A DNA stretch of 11,484 nt, from positions 1-11,484 of the forward strand of contig CANHFL010000008.1 in NCBI GenBank assembly GCA_947459855.1, read 5' to 3'. Positions 1-7,130 of this stretch are shown here, piece by piece. Below the pieces are notes generated by a model. It had not been told where the DNA came from. It ran no database searches and saw only the letters and a list, made by a program, of their open reading frames with translations. Source of the DNA: Planctomycetaceae bacterium. GTDB lineage: Bacteria > Planctomycetota > Phycisphaerae > Phycisphaerales > SM1A02. A program made the position numbers and the translations under genes. Positions within the stretch are counted from its first letter, which is position 1, and every line of letters begins with the position of its first letter.

Positions 1-1
1 C

Positions 2-595
2 GCCGCGATCCCCGAGGCGATCGAGCCGAAGGACGACCACGCCGCAGCCGAGGCACGCGCGCGCACGCAGGGCCAGCAGCCCGAGCGCACCGCGACCAGC
101 CCGCGCCCGGTTCGGCCGCCCGAGCCGTCCCCGCTGCCACGGCCGCCGGCCGCGCAACGGGCCGCGCCGACGAATGCGGCGCCCACGGCGCCACCGGTCC
201 CGTCGGCCCCGCTCCGCGTGCTGCTGGCCGAGGACGGCGTCGACAACCAGCGCCTGATCCTCTACCACCTGAAACGCTGCAACTGCGACGCGATGCTGGT
301 CGAGAACGGCCGCGACGCCGTCGCCGCCGTCGAGGAGCGACGCGCGCGCGGCGAGCGCTTCGACGTGATCATCCTCGACATGCAGATGCCGCACATGGAC
401 GGCTACGAGGCCGCGCGGCGCCTGCGCACGGGCGGATGCGACTCGCTGATCGTGGCCCTCACCGCGGACGCGATGCAGGGTGACCGGGAACGTTGCCTCG
501 CGGCAGGCTGCGACCGCTACCTGCCCAAGCCCGTGGACGCCCGCGAACTGGCCGTCCTGTTGGCCGAGGCGGCGGCAAAACGCGCTATCCGCTAG
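2..595 (+). CDS. C-terminal fragment of a receiver-domain protein, probably a hybrid histidine kinase
   Basis: The reading frame is open from the left edge to the TAG at 593-595, so this is the 3' part of a larger gene and the GTG at 218 is probably not a start. The first ~70 residues are a Pro/Ala/Arg-rich linker without visible domain features. A complete response-regulator receiver domain follows: the acidic pocket in LLAEDG (codons from 221), the phospho-acceptor Asp in [13 protein letters not shown] (codon 377-379), the conserved Thr in VALTADA and the conserved Lys in YLPKPVD. Nothing follows the receiver except a short Ala-rich helix, so there is no DNA-binding output domain. A linker plus terminal receiver is typical of hybrid sensor kinases, where the receiver takes phosphate from the upstream kinase core. 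The kinase part lies outside the window, so its identity is inferred; another multidomain receiver protein is possible. Confidence 0.85.
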   Translation, partial: AAIPEAIEPKDDHAAAEARARTQGQQPERTATSPRPVRPPEPSPLPRPPAAQRAAPTNAAPTAPPVPSAPLRVLLAEDGVDNQRLILYHLKRCNCDAMLVENGRDAVAAVEERRARGERFDVIILDMQMPHMDGYEAARRLRTGGCDSLIVALTADAMQGDRERCLAAGCDRYLPKPVDARELAVLLAEAAAKRAIR

Positions 596-603
596 GATTC
601 CGA

Positions 604-623
604 CCCTTCGGAACCCCGAAGGG
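604..623 (+). promoter_or_regulatory. Stem-loop holding the ribosome-binding site of the metallophosphoesterase gene
   Basis: CCCTTCGG (604-611), loop AACC, CCGAAGGG (616-623) form a perfect 8-bp stem with a 4-nt loop between the stop at 595 and the GTG at 632. The right arm contains GAAGGG, the clearest Shine-Dalgarno-like sequence in the window, 8 nt before the start. If the stem forms in the mRNA it would mask ribosome entry. A -10-like TAGGAT at 593-598 would place transcription start close to the stem. It could instead act as a terminator of the upstream gene, but there is no T-tract. Confidence 0.5.
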
Positions 624-631
624 ACCCCAGC

Positions 632-1414
632 GTGCGCACCGCGATCATCAGCGACATCCACTCCAACCTCGCGGCCCTCGAGGCCGTGCTGGCGGACATC
701 GACGGGCGCCGCGTCGACCGCATCATCTGCCTGGGCGACCTGATCGGCTACGGCCCGGACCCGGTGGCCTGCGCCGACCTGGTGGCCGAGCGCTGCGAGT
801 GGTCGCTGATGGGCAACCACGACTTCGGCGTCCTCTACGAGCCGACGAACTTCAACGCCGCCGCCGAGCAGGCCGCGTATTGGACGCGCCGGCAGTTCGA
901 GCGCGCCGCGCAGGACGACCCCGCGTCCGGCCAGCGCCGCTGGAACTTCCTGGGCCACCTGCGCGTGCGCGTCAGCGACAACGGCTACCTGTGCGTGCAC
1001 GGCACGCCGCGCCGCCCGATCAACGAGTACCTCTTCCCCGACGATGCGATCAACAACCCGCAGAAGCTGGGGAGCATCTTCGACCGCGTCGAGCACGTCT
1101 GCCTGGTGGGACACACCCACGTCCCCGGAGTCTTCACCGACGACCAGGAGTTCTGGAAGCCCGACGAGCTGACCGAGCGCACGTTCACCGTCGAGCCCGG
1201 CCAGAAGGCGATCGTGAACCCCGGCTCCGTGGGCCAGCCGCGCGACGGCGACCCGCGCGCGTCCTACGCGATCCTGGACACCGGCGACAGTTCGGCGAAG
1301 CACACGATCGAGTTCTTCCGGCTCCCGTACGAGGTCGACCTGACCGTGGACAAGATCCACGCGATCCCCGAGCTGCACGACTGGCTCGGCGACCGCCTGC
1401 GCGAAGGCCGCTGA
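632..1414 (+). CDS. Metallophosphoesterase family protein (calcineurin-like, YfcE/MJ0936 type)
   Basis: This 260-residue protein carries all the metal-binding motifs of the calcineurin-like phosphoesterase fold in order: DIHSN (D8, H10), GDLIGYGPDP (D36), GNHD (N62, H63), CVHG (H123) and GHTHVPG (H161, H163). NPGSVGQPRDGDP (196-208) is the usual C-terminal signature of the Metallophos_2 subgroup, which coordinates two divalent metals and hydrolyses phosphomono- or diesters. There is no signal peptide or membrane segment, so it is probably cytosolic. The GTG start is chosen because the protein begins directly with the first beta strand (RTAIISDIHSN) and GAAGGG lies 8 nt upstream; the longer frame starting at 493 overlaps the receiver gene and is a shadow. 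yidC begins about 55 nt downstream on the same strand. The physiological substrate cannot be read from sequence. Confidence 0.9.
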   Translation: MRTAIISDIHSNLAALEAVLADIDGRRVDRIICLGDLIGYGPDPVACADLVAERCEWSLMGNHDFGVLYEPTNFNAAAEQAAYWTRRQFERAAQDDPASGQRRWNFLGHLRVRVSDNGYLCVHGTPRRPINEYLFPDDAINNPQKLGSIFDRVEHVCLVGHTHVPGVFTDDQEFWKPDELTERTFTVEPGQKAIVNPGSVGQPRDGDPRASYAILDTGDSSAKHTIEFFRLPYEVDLTVDKIHAIPELHDWLGDRLREGR

Positions 1415-1428
1415 CCGCGCACGGGCGC

Positions 1429-1443
1429 CGGGCCGATGGCCCG
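1429..1443 (+). repeat. Short inverted repeat ahead of yidC
   Basis: CGGGCC (1429-1434), GAT, GGCCCG (1438-1443) is a perfect 6-bp inverted repeat with a 3-nt loop, lying 15 nt after the metallophosphoesterase stop and 25 nt before the preferred yidC ATG. The alternative yidC ATG at 1436 lies partly in the loop. It could be a weak terminator or an mRNA leader hairpin, or simply reflect GC-rich composition. Confidence 0.35.
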
Positions 1444-1468
1444 CACACCCCCACAACCACAGAGAAAC

Positions 1469-3694
1469 ATGCCCGCGAACACCCCGAACGCGAAGTTGCG
1501 TCGCCTCGTCCTCACCGCGCTCCTGCTGGTCGCCGTCGGCGGCATCGGCGCGATCATCATCCTTGGCAAGGGACAGGAGCAGGCCCGCAGGTCGGCCGGC
1601 GATCCCGAGCCCATCGCCGCGATGGCGAAGGGCGGGGAGGCGCCTGCGACGCCCGCGCCCGGTGCGAAGGCGGCTGACGCGAAGCCGGCCGACGGCGCCG
1701 CGGCGTCCGCCGCCACCGTCGCGAAGGACCCGAACGCGCCCAAGCTCACGGCCCGCGCGCCCGGCCAGGCCGTCGCGAAGCCCGCGCCGATCGGTTCGCT
1801 CGATCCCGCGAAGGCGCGCTTCCAGGTGACGTTCGCCGCCACCGGCGCCGGCGTCGAGCGCGTCGTGTTCAGCGAATACTGGCGCACGGCCGCCGAGGAC
1901 CGGCAGGCCCGCCTGCACTCGAAGGGCGGCGAGAGCGCACCGGCGCTCCCGGCGGAATCGCAGCGCTACGAGCTGGCCGCCACGCAGGCCGGGATGGCCG
2001 GCCCCGGCGGCACGGCGAAGGCTTATTCGATCCCGCTGATGGCGGCGCGCGTCGTCGAGGTGGACGGCCAGCAGGTGGACGTCTACGGCGCCGTCTGGTC
2101 CGAGACCGCGCCAGGCGCGTTCGTCACCGAGATCGTCGACCCCGCCGGCGCCGTGCAGTTGCGCATCACGCGCCGCTGGGTGCTGGAGCCCGGCTCCTTC
2201 GACCTGCGCGTCGAGCAGCGCGCCGAGAACGCCGGCTCCGTGGCACGCACCGTGCGCTGGCTGCAGTTCGGCCCGTGCGCGCTGAACCGCGACGCGAACG
2301 AGCTGGTCGACACGCGCCGCTTCCAGGCCGGCTACCTGATGAGCCCCGAGCGCGACCCCGCGCAGGCGACCGTCATCGCGCACGGCGCCACGCTGAACCA
2401 CGCCGACGTCGTCAAGCAGATCGAGGGCGGCGACTGGGTCCTCTGGCCGAACGCTCAGCAGAAGGAGGAGAAGTACGGCCTCTCGTGGTTCGGGTCGACC
2501 AACCGCTACTTCGCGCTGGCCGTTCACGCGCCGTACGCGCCGCCCACATCCGATTCGCGCGCGATCGCGCCCGCGGTGGCCGTCGTCGAGGGCCAGGCCG
2601 GCATGGTCGAGCACGACGGCACGCAGGAGCCGGTCGTGTTCACGACCGCGGCCAGCCAGGCCGTCCCCATCGCGCCCGGCACGGCCGCCGCGTTCGACAT
2701 CGGCGTCTACGCGGGCCCGCTGGACCGCGCGCTGCTGACGGGCACGCAGCCCTACTCGGCCCTCAACATGCAGGGCCTCATCCTGTACCTGATGAGCGGC
2801 TGCTGCAGCTGGTGCACCTTCAGCTGGCTGGCCGACTTCCTGGTGTGGTTCCTGGGCTTCCTGCACAACTGGGTCGTGTTCGACTGGGGCCTGGCGATCA
2901 TCGTGCTGGTGATCTGCGTGCGCGCCGTGCTGCACCCGCTGACGCGCCGCTCGCAGATCAGCATGCAGCGCGTGACGCGCCAGATGGCCGCGATCAAGCC
3001 CGAGCTGGACGCCATCCAGAAGCGCCACAAGGGCGACGCGCAGAAGATCCAGGAGGAGACCGTCCGCCTGTACCGCGAGCGCGGCGTGAACCCGCTGGGC
3101 TGCGCGGGCGGCATGCTCCCCACGTTCCTGCAGATGCCGATCTGGATCGCGCTGTATGCGGTGCTCTACTTCGCGTTCGAGCTGCGGCAGCAGCCGGCCT
3201 TCTTCGGCGTGTTCCAGAACCTGGGCGGCTGGGGCTTCCTGGCCGACCTGAGCGCGCAGGACCGCTTCATCCCGCTGGGGACGACGATCAACCTGTACGT
3301 CATCCAGCTCTCGTCGATCAACCTGATCCCGATCCTGATGGGCGTGGTGTTCTGGCTGCAGCAGAAGTACATGGCGCCCGCGCCGACCGCGAACATGACG
3401 CCCGAGCAGGAGAGCCAGCAGAAGATGATGAAGTGGATGATGGTCATCCTCTTCCCCTTCATGCTGTACGCCGCGCCGAGCGGCCTGACGCTCTACATCG
3501 CGACCAGCACCCTGGTGGGCATCTTCGAGAGCCGCCGCATCAAGGCCGAGGTCGACAAGATGGACTTCACCAAGCCGCAGCCGAGCAAGCCCGGCTTCCT
3601 CGGCAACGTGATGCAGCAGGCCATGCAGCGCGCGGCCGATGCGCAGAAGCAGCAGGCGCGCAACGCGCCGGCGAAGAAGTTCCGCGACCGCTGA
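1469..3694 (+). CDS. yidC: Membrane protein insertase YidC (long form)
   Basis: YidC inserts and folds inner-membrane proteins with or without SecYEG. At 741 residues it is well above the 548 of E. coli. In order: a signal-anchor segment (about 10-32), an Ala/Pro/Lys-rich spacer (about 35-107), a large periplasmic beta domain (about 114-426) and the Oxa1/YidC core (about 434-690). The core has the conserved substrate-groove Arg in VRAVLHPLTRRSQISM (R485, codon 2921-2923), a charged cytoplasmic hairpin, the VNPLG and LQMPIWIALY motifs, FELRQQP, LSAQD and PSGLTLYIATSTLVGI; a Lys/Gln-rich tail follows. The start at 1469 is preferred over the ATG at 1436 because codons 1436-1468 include several A-ending codons (aca, cca, caa, aga) rare elsewhere here. 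Three cysteines (445, 446, 449) cluster next to the second membrane region. mnmE follows after 7 nt. Confidence 0.95.
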   Translation: MPANTPNAKLRRLVLTALLLVAVGGIGAIIILGKGQEQARRSAGDPEPIAAMAKGGEAPATPAPGAKAADAKPADGAAASAATVAKDPNAPKLTARAPGQAVAKPAPIGSLDPAKARFQVTFAATGAGVERVVFSEYWRTAAEDRQARLHSKGGESAPALPAESQRYELAATQAGMAGPGGTAKAYSIPLMAARVVEVDGQQVDVYGAVWSETAPGAFVTEIVDPAGAVQLRITRRWVLEPGSFDLRVEQRAENAGSVARTVRWLQFGPCALNRDANELVDTRRFQAGYLMSPERDPAQATVIAHGATLNHADVVKQIEGGDWVLWPNAQQKEEKYGLSWFGSTNRYFALAVHAPYAPPTSDSRAIAPAVAVVEGQAGMVEHDGTQEPVVFTTAASQAVPIAPGTAAAFDIGVYAGPLDRALLTGTQPYSALNMQGLILYLMSGCCSWCTFSWLADFLVWFLGFLHNWVVFDWGLAIIVLVICVRAVLHPLTRRSQISMQRVTRQMAAIKPELDAIQKRHKGDAQKIQEETVRLYRERGVNPLGCAGGMLPTFLQMPIWIALYAVLYFAFELRQQPAFFGVFQNLGGWGFLADLSAQDRFIPLGTTINLYVIQLSSINLIPILMGVVFWLQQKYMAPAPTANMTPEQESQQKMMKWMMVILFPFMLYAAPSGLTLYIATSTLVGIFESRRIKAEVDKMDFTKPQPSKPGFLGNVMQQAMQRAADAQKQQARNAPAKKFRDR

Positions 3695-3701
3695 GCGCGC
3701 G

Positions 3702-5090
3702 ATGGGCGACGGGCGGACCATCGTCGCCGTCGCGAGCGCACCCGGCCCCGCCGCGCGCGGCATCGTCCGCGCCGGCGGGGCCGGTTGCCTTCACGCGGTG
3801 CGTGCCGTGCTGGAGCCGGGATGCGCGGCGGAGCGGGCGCTGGCGCAGGGCGCGCGCGGCGTGCATGCCGGGCGATTGGCCGGGGCGCTGCCGCCGATCG
3901 CGGTGCTGGTGGTCGCGATGCCCGGGCCGGCGAGCGCCACGGGCGAGGACTGCGCCGAGATCCATGCGCCGGGGAACGCGGTGCTGCTGGACCGGATCGT
4001 GGACGCATTGGTCGCGGCAGGCACGGGCGAGGTGCGCCGCGCGGGCCCCGGCGAATTCAGCGCGCGCGCGGTGCTGGCCGGGCGCATCCCGCTGGCCGAG
4101 GCCGAGCGCGTGGCGGCGGCGATCGCCGCGGAGACCGACGCGCAGCTGGACGCGGCGGCGGCGCTGCGGCGGAACGCGGGCGGCGAGCGGGCCGCGGCAT
4201 TGGCGGGGATCGTCGCCGATGCGCTGGCGCTGGTGGAGGCGGGGATCGACTTCACCGACCAGGAGGACGTGCAGGCGATCGCACCTGCGGAGCTGGCTGC
4301 CAGGCTTGCGGAGGTGCGGACGGCGCTTGGTGCGATGATCGCACACGCGGGCGGCGCCGAGCATGCACGGCGCGCGGCGCGGGTGGTGCTCGCGGGGCCT
4401 CCCAACGCGGGAAAGAGCTCGCTGTTCAACGCGTTGCTGGGGCGCACGCGCGCGGTGGAGTCGCCGGAGCGCGGCACGACGCGCGACACGGTGGAGGAAG
4501 CGCTCGAGGTCGCGCCGGGCGTCGAGGTGCTGCTGGTCGACGCACCCGGCCTGGACGAGGCCGCCGAGGCGATCGACCACCTGATGCAGGCGCGTGCGCG
4601 CGCGGCGATCGAGCGGGCGGACGTCGTGCTGGCGTGCGGCGACGGAGATTCGGCGGATGACGCCCCGCTCCACTTGCCGGATCCCGCTGGGCGCGTGATC
4701 CGCGTGGCGACCAAGCTGGACGACGGCCGATGTGCGCCGCCCGGCGCCATCGCCACGAGCGCACGCACCGGCCGCGGGCTGGACGGGCTGCGCGCGGCGA
4801 TCGCCGCGGACGTCGACGGGCTCTGCGGGCACCGGCAGTCGGAGGAGGATTCGCTGGGTGCCGCGCAGGCGGCGCTGCTGGCGGAGGCGGTCACGGCGCT
4901 CGAACAGGCGCGGGACATCGTGCGGGGCAACCGCCGCGCAGGCGAGCCGCTTCCCGCGCGCCTCGCCCACCCGGAACTCGTCGCGGCGTCGCTGCGGACG
5001 GCACTCGACCGCCTGGGCGAGGTGTCCGGTGCGATCCCGCCGGATGACGTGCTCGGTCGGCTGTTCAGCAGCTTCTGCATCGGCAAGTGA
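3702..5090 (+). CDS. mnmE: tRNA modification GTPase MnmE (TrmE), divergent
   Basis: MnmE works with MnmG to install the 5-(carboxymethyl)aminomethyl group on wobble U34 of certain tRNAs, using formyl-tetrahydrofolate and GTP. The 462 residues match the usual ~455. Visible are the N-terminal folate-binding domain (TIVAVASAPG onward; GEDCAEIH; GPGEFSARAVLAGR), the helical domain and an inserted G domain: G1 GPPNAGKS (232-239), G2 GTTRD (258-262), G3 DAPG (280-283), G4 TKLD (337-340), G5 SA (353-354). The C-terminus is FSSFCIGK with the essential Cys (C459). Oddities: G4 is TKLD rather than NKxD, DTAGLR reads DAPGLD, the position of the E. coli catalytic Glu282 is Asp292, and the usual CHGG is APGN. 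The start is the ATG 7 nt after the yidC stop, which aligns with the MnmE N-terminus; there is no Shine-Dalgarno, suggesting translational coupling. Confidence 0.92.
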   Translation: MGDGRTIVAVASAPGPAARGIVRAGGAGCLHAVRAVLEPGCAAERALAQGARGVHAGRLAGALPPIAVLVVAMPGPASATGEDCAEIHAPGNAVLLDRIVDALVAAGTGEVRRAGPGEFSARAVLAGRIPLAEAERVAAAIAAETDAQLDAAAALRRNAGGERAAALAGIVADALALVEAGIDFTDQEDVQAIAPAELAARLAEVRTALGAMIAHAGGAEHARRAARVVLAGPPNAGKSSLFNALLGRTRAVESPERGTTRDTVEEALEVAPGVEVLLVDAPGLDEAAEAIDHLMQARARAAIERADVVLACGDGDSADDAPLHLPDPAGRVIRVATKLDDGRCAPPGAIATSARTGRGLDGLRAAIAADVDGLCGHRQSEEDSLGAAQAALLAEAVTALEQARDIVRGNRRAGEPLPARLAHPELVAASLRTALDRLGEVSGAIPPDDVLGRLFSSFCIGK

Positions 5091-5148
5091 GCGCGCCGAG
5101 CGGGGATGCCGCGGACGCCGTCGAACCGCCACGCACCCGCCAGGCCGC

Positions 5149-5154
5149 TACCCT
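5149..5154 (+). promoter_or_regulatory. Putative -10 box for a leaderless thioesterase transcript
   Basis: TACCCT fits the TAnnnT form of a -10 element and ends 6 nt before the GTG at 5161, which would place transcription start at or next to the start codon. It lies in an inverted repeat, GGCCGC (5143-5148) and GCGGCC (5155-5160). The same TACCCTGCG string precedes the ABC gene at 6042 and a close variant precedes the gene at 9054. No -35 box is evident. Confidence 0.4.
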
Positions 5155-5160
5155 GCGGCC

Positions 5161-5541
5161 GTGCAAGGCTCCATCGACATCCGCGTGCGCTACTGCGAGT
5201 GCGACCCCATGGGCGTCGTGCACCACACCGTCTACCCCGTCTGGTTCGAGATGGGCCGCACGGAGCTGCTGCGCCAGACCGGGCGCACGTACCGCGAGTT
5301 CGAGGAGGCCGGGATCTTCCTGGCCGTCGTCCGGCTGGAGGCCAGCTACAAGCGCCCTGCGCGGTACGACGACGTCGTGCAGCTGCGCACGACGCTCGCG
5401 AAGGTGGGCGCCGTGAAGGTCGAGCACACGTACGAACTGTGGCGCGGCGAGGACCTGCTGGTCACCGGCGCGACCACGCTGGCGTGCCTGGACCGCGAGG
5501 GCCGCGCGCGCGCGATGCCCGACGGGTTCCTGACCGCCTGA
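5161..5541 (+). CDS. Acyl-CoA thioesterase, 4HBT/YbgC-like hotdog fold
   Basis: This 126-residue single-domain protein matches the 4-hydroxybenzoyl-CoA thioesterase/YbgC group, which hydrolyses acyl-CoA thioesters in the cytosol. The diagnostic N-terminal motif is YCECDPMGVVHHTVYPVWFEMGR (split view: YCECDPMGVV 11-20, then HHTVYPVWFEMGR), with the catalytic Asp at D15, a position typical of the family. Downstream are the long hotdog helix (MGRTELLRQTGRTYREFEEAG) and beta strands with LEASYKRPARYDD and VEHTYELWRGEDLLVTGATTLACLD. The frame is open far upstream, but GTG 5161 is chosen because homologues begin just before this first strand and a -10-like box sits immediately before it. E. coli ybgC accompanies the tol-pal genes, whereas no tol genes are seen here, so the cellular role is open. 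It converges with the DciA-like gene, with 6 nt between the stop codons. Confidence 0.88.
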   Translation: MQGSIDIRVRYCECDPMGVVHHTVYPVWFEMGRTELLRQTGRTYREFEEAGIFLAVVRLEASYKRPARYDDVVQLRTTLAKVGAVKVEHTYELWRGEDLLVTGATTLACLDREGRARAMPDGFLTA

Positions 5542-5547
5542 GCGGGC

Positions 5548-6012
5548 TCACCGCCTGGACGCGCCGCGCGTTCCCGCGGCGCCGCCCGGATTCCGCCCCT
5601 GCCGCGTCCGCACGCGCAGCCCGGGCGCCCGCAGTTCCGCGCGGATCGCCGCCAGCGCGCCGCCGGCCAGCGCACGGTCCACGGCGTAAGCCACCGCGGC
5701 GCTCGGCACGCCCACCAGGAGCAGCGCGGGCGTCATGCTCTCGATCCACGTTTCCGCCACCAGTGCGGCCGGCAGCGCGCGCTCCCACGCCTCGGCGGCG
5801 GCGGACGAGCCCTTCGACGAACGCTCGGCCTGGCGCGCGACCTCGTTCACCAGCGCGCGGATGCCCAGGTCCGGCACGCGCGGGGCGCGGCGCTCGCACA
5901 TCGCGCGCGCGCGCAGCAGCGCGGGATCGACGGGCGCGGCATCGCCCGCGCCGGCGCCTGCCGCACGCTTCCGCGATCCGCTGCCTGGGGTCTTCCGGAC
6001 CATGCGGCGCAT
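5548..6012 (-). CDS. DUF721/DciA-like protein (putative replicative helicase loader)
   Basis: This is a 154-residue basic protein. Residues 1-30 are Gly/Ala/Arg-rich and probably disordered; 50-72 are helical. Residues 76-140 (AWERALPAALVAETWIES, then LLLVGVPSAAVAYAVDRAL, then LRVRTRQGR) follow the DUF721/DciA pattern: a Trp-containing helix, a hydrophobic strand for a loaded surface, a second strand with a small-residue run, a helix and a final Arg-rich strand. DciA is the ancestral loader or operator of the replicative helicase DnaB in many bacteria. The match rests on pattern, not a search, and conservation in this family is weak. An alternative ATG at 6003 would give 151 residues. Its start is divergent from the ABC gene with 29 bp between them. 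Loss of function or a different family cannot be excluded. Confidence 0.55.
   Translation of the reverse strand: MRRMVRKTPGSGSRKRAAGAGAGDAAPVDPALLRARAMCERRAPRVPDLGIRALVNEVARQAERSSKGSSAAAEAWERALPAALVAETWIESMTPALLLVGVPSAAVAYAVDRALAGGALAAIRAELRAPGLRVRTRQGRNPGGAAGTRGASRR
5561..5582 (+). terminator. GC-rich hairpin downstream of the thioesterase gene
   Basis: GCGCCGCG (5561-5568), a 6-nt loop and CGCGGCGC (5575-5582) form a perfect 8-bp stem 19 nt after the thioesterase stop. It lies inside the 3' end of the convergent DciA-like gene. There is no T-tract, so a termination role is only inferred from position. Confidence 0.35.
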
Positions 6013-6019
6013 CGTAGGT

Positions 6020-6036
6020 GCGCAGGTACCCTGCGC
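6020..6036. promoter_or_regulatory. Divergent promoter region with palindrome and -10-like TACCCT
   Basis: The 29 bp between the divergent DciA-like (start 6012) and ABC (start 6042) genes contain GCGCAGG (6020-6026), TAC, CCTGCGC (6030-6036), a perfect 7-bp inverted repeat. TACCCT at 6027-6032 fits a -10 box for the ABC gene, 9 nt before its ATG, so the transcript would be nearly leaderless. The other strand reads TACCTG about 10 nt before the DciA-like ATG. The symmetry could serve both promoters or bind a regulator; this is inference. Confidence 0.4.
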
Positions 6037-6041
6037 CGCAC

Positions 6042-7130
6042 ATGGTTCCCGTGCGCCTGCAGAACATCCGCAAGGACTTCGGCCCCGTGGTGGCCGTGGC
6101 GGACGTCACGCTGGAGGCACCCGGCGGCGCGCTCACGTTCCTGCTGGGGCCGTCGGGCTGCGGCAAGACCACGCTGCTGCGCATGGTGGCCGGCTTCACC
6201 GAGCCTTCCGCTGGCCGCGTGCACTTCGGCGACCGCGACGTCACCGCGCTGCTCGGCATGGTCTTCCAGGGCTACGCGCTGTGGCCGCACATGACGGTCG
6301 CGCAGAACGTGGCGTTCGGGCTGGAGGTGCGCAAGGTGCCCGCCGACGAGCGCCGCCGCCGCGTGGCCGAGGCGCTCGAGCTGGTGCGCATGGCGGCCTA
6401 CGCCGACCGCAAGCCGAACGAGCTCTCCGGCGGCCAGCAGCAGCGCGTGGCGCTCGCGCGCGCGATCGTCTACCGCCCCGAGGTGCTGCTGCTGGACGAG
6501 CCGCTCAGCAACCTGGACGCGAAGCTGCGCCTGGAGATGCGCCACGAGATCCGCCGCATCGTCGACGAGACGCGCGTCACGGCCATCTACGTCACGCACG
6601 ACCAGAAGGAAGCGCTCAGCCTGGCCGACAAGGTGGTCGTGCTGCGCGACGGCCGCATCGAGCAGATGGGCGGCGCGCGCGAGCTGTACGAGCGGCCGGT
6701 GAACCGCTTCGTCGCGGAGTTCCTGGGCGAGGCGAACTTCCTGCAGGCCGCGGCCGAAGGCACGATCGCGCGGGGAGCGGGCGGCGCCGTCGGCGCGGAC
6801 CCGACCCCCGCTGCGCGCACCATCCGCACCGCCGCCGGCACGCTGCGCACGACCGGCGCCGGCGAGGTCCCGGCGGGAACGCCGCTCCTGGTCGCCGTCC
6901 GCCCCGAGGCGCTGCGGCTGCACCCCGACGCGCAGGTGGCGACGACCGAGCCCGCCCTGCGCGGCGTCGTCGCCGAGACGACCTACCTGGGCGAACTTGC
7001 CGAACACCACGTGGACTGCGCCGGCACGCGCGTCCGCGTCTTCGAGCTGAACCCGCGCCAGCGGTCGCGCCGCGGCGAGCCGGTGGCGCTGACGGCGGAT
7101 GCGGAGCAGGTGGTGGTGTTGGGTGGGTAA
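6042..7130 (+). CDS. ABC transporter ATP-binding protein (MalK/PotA/FbpC type)
   Basis: This 362-residue ATPase energises import through a permease at the inner face of the membrane. Motifs in order: Walker A GPSGCGKTT (36-44), Q-loop Gln in MVFQGYALWPHMTV (Q76), signature LSGGQQQR (128-135), Walker B VLLLDEP (148-154), D-loop SNLDAK and the switch His in YVTHDQKEAL (H186). The C-terminal ~130 residues contain VAVRPEAL and a TOBE-like beta region, placing it with importers of sugars, polyamines, iron or phosphonates. Relatives have about six residues (PPxxRD) between DVTAL and xGMVFQ that are missing here. No permease or binding protein gene is adjacent, so the substrate is unknown; MsmK/UgpC-like shared ATPases are a precedent for orphans. 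The ATG at 6042 is chosen over the GTG at 6018 because it begins the first beta strand and follows the -10-like box. Confidence 0.9.
   Translation: MVPVRLQNIRKDFGPVVAVADVTLEAPGGALTFLLGPSGCGKTTLLRMVAGFTEPSAGRVHFGDRDVTALLGMVFQGYALWPHMTVAQNVAFGLEVRKVPADERRRRVAEALELVRMAAYADRKPNELSGGQQQRVALARAIVYRPEVLLLDEPLSNLDAKLRLEMRHEIRRIVDETRVTAIYVTHDQKEALSLADKVVVLRDGRIEQMGGARELYERPVNRFVAEFLGEANFLQAAAEGTIARGAGGAVGADPTPAARTIRTAAGTLRTTGAGEVPAGTPLLVAVRPEALRLHPDAQVATTEPALRGVVAETTYLGELAEHHVDCAGTRVRVFELNPRQRSRRGEPVALTADAEQVVVLGG

Noticed and set aside
1436..1468. Upstream ATG of yidC at 1436
   Set aside because: The 11 codons before 1469 are rich in A-ending codons unlike the rest of the window, and the ATG sits in a hairpin; 1469 is preferred, though 1436 is not excluded.
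2275..4338. Long plus-strand frame across yidC and mnmE
   Set aside because: Out of frame with both genes, Arg/Pro/Ala-rich throughout, a typical GC-rich shadow.
3567..5132. Long minus-strand frame (521 codons) opposite mnmE
   Set aside because: It is a shadow of GC-rich mnmE; the product is Arg/Ala-rich low complexity with no motif, while the plus strand encodes a full MnmE.
5539..5550. TGAGC-GG-GCTCA inverted repeat containing both convergent stop codons
   Set aside because: Arms of 5 bp with a 2-nt centre cannot form a good hairpin and arise easily because each arm starts with a stop codon.
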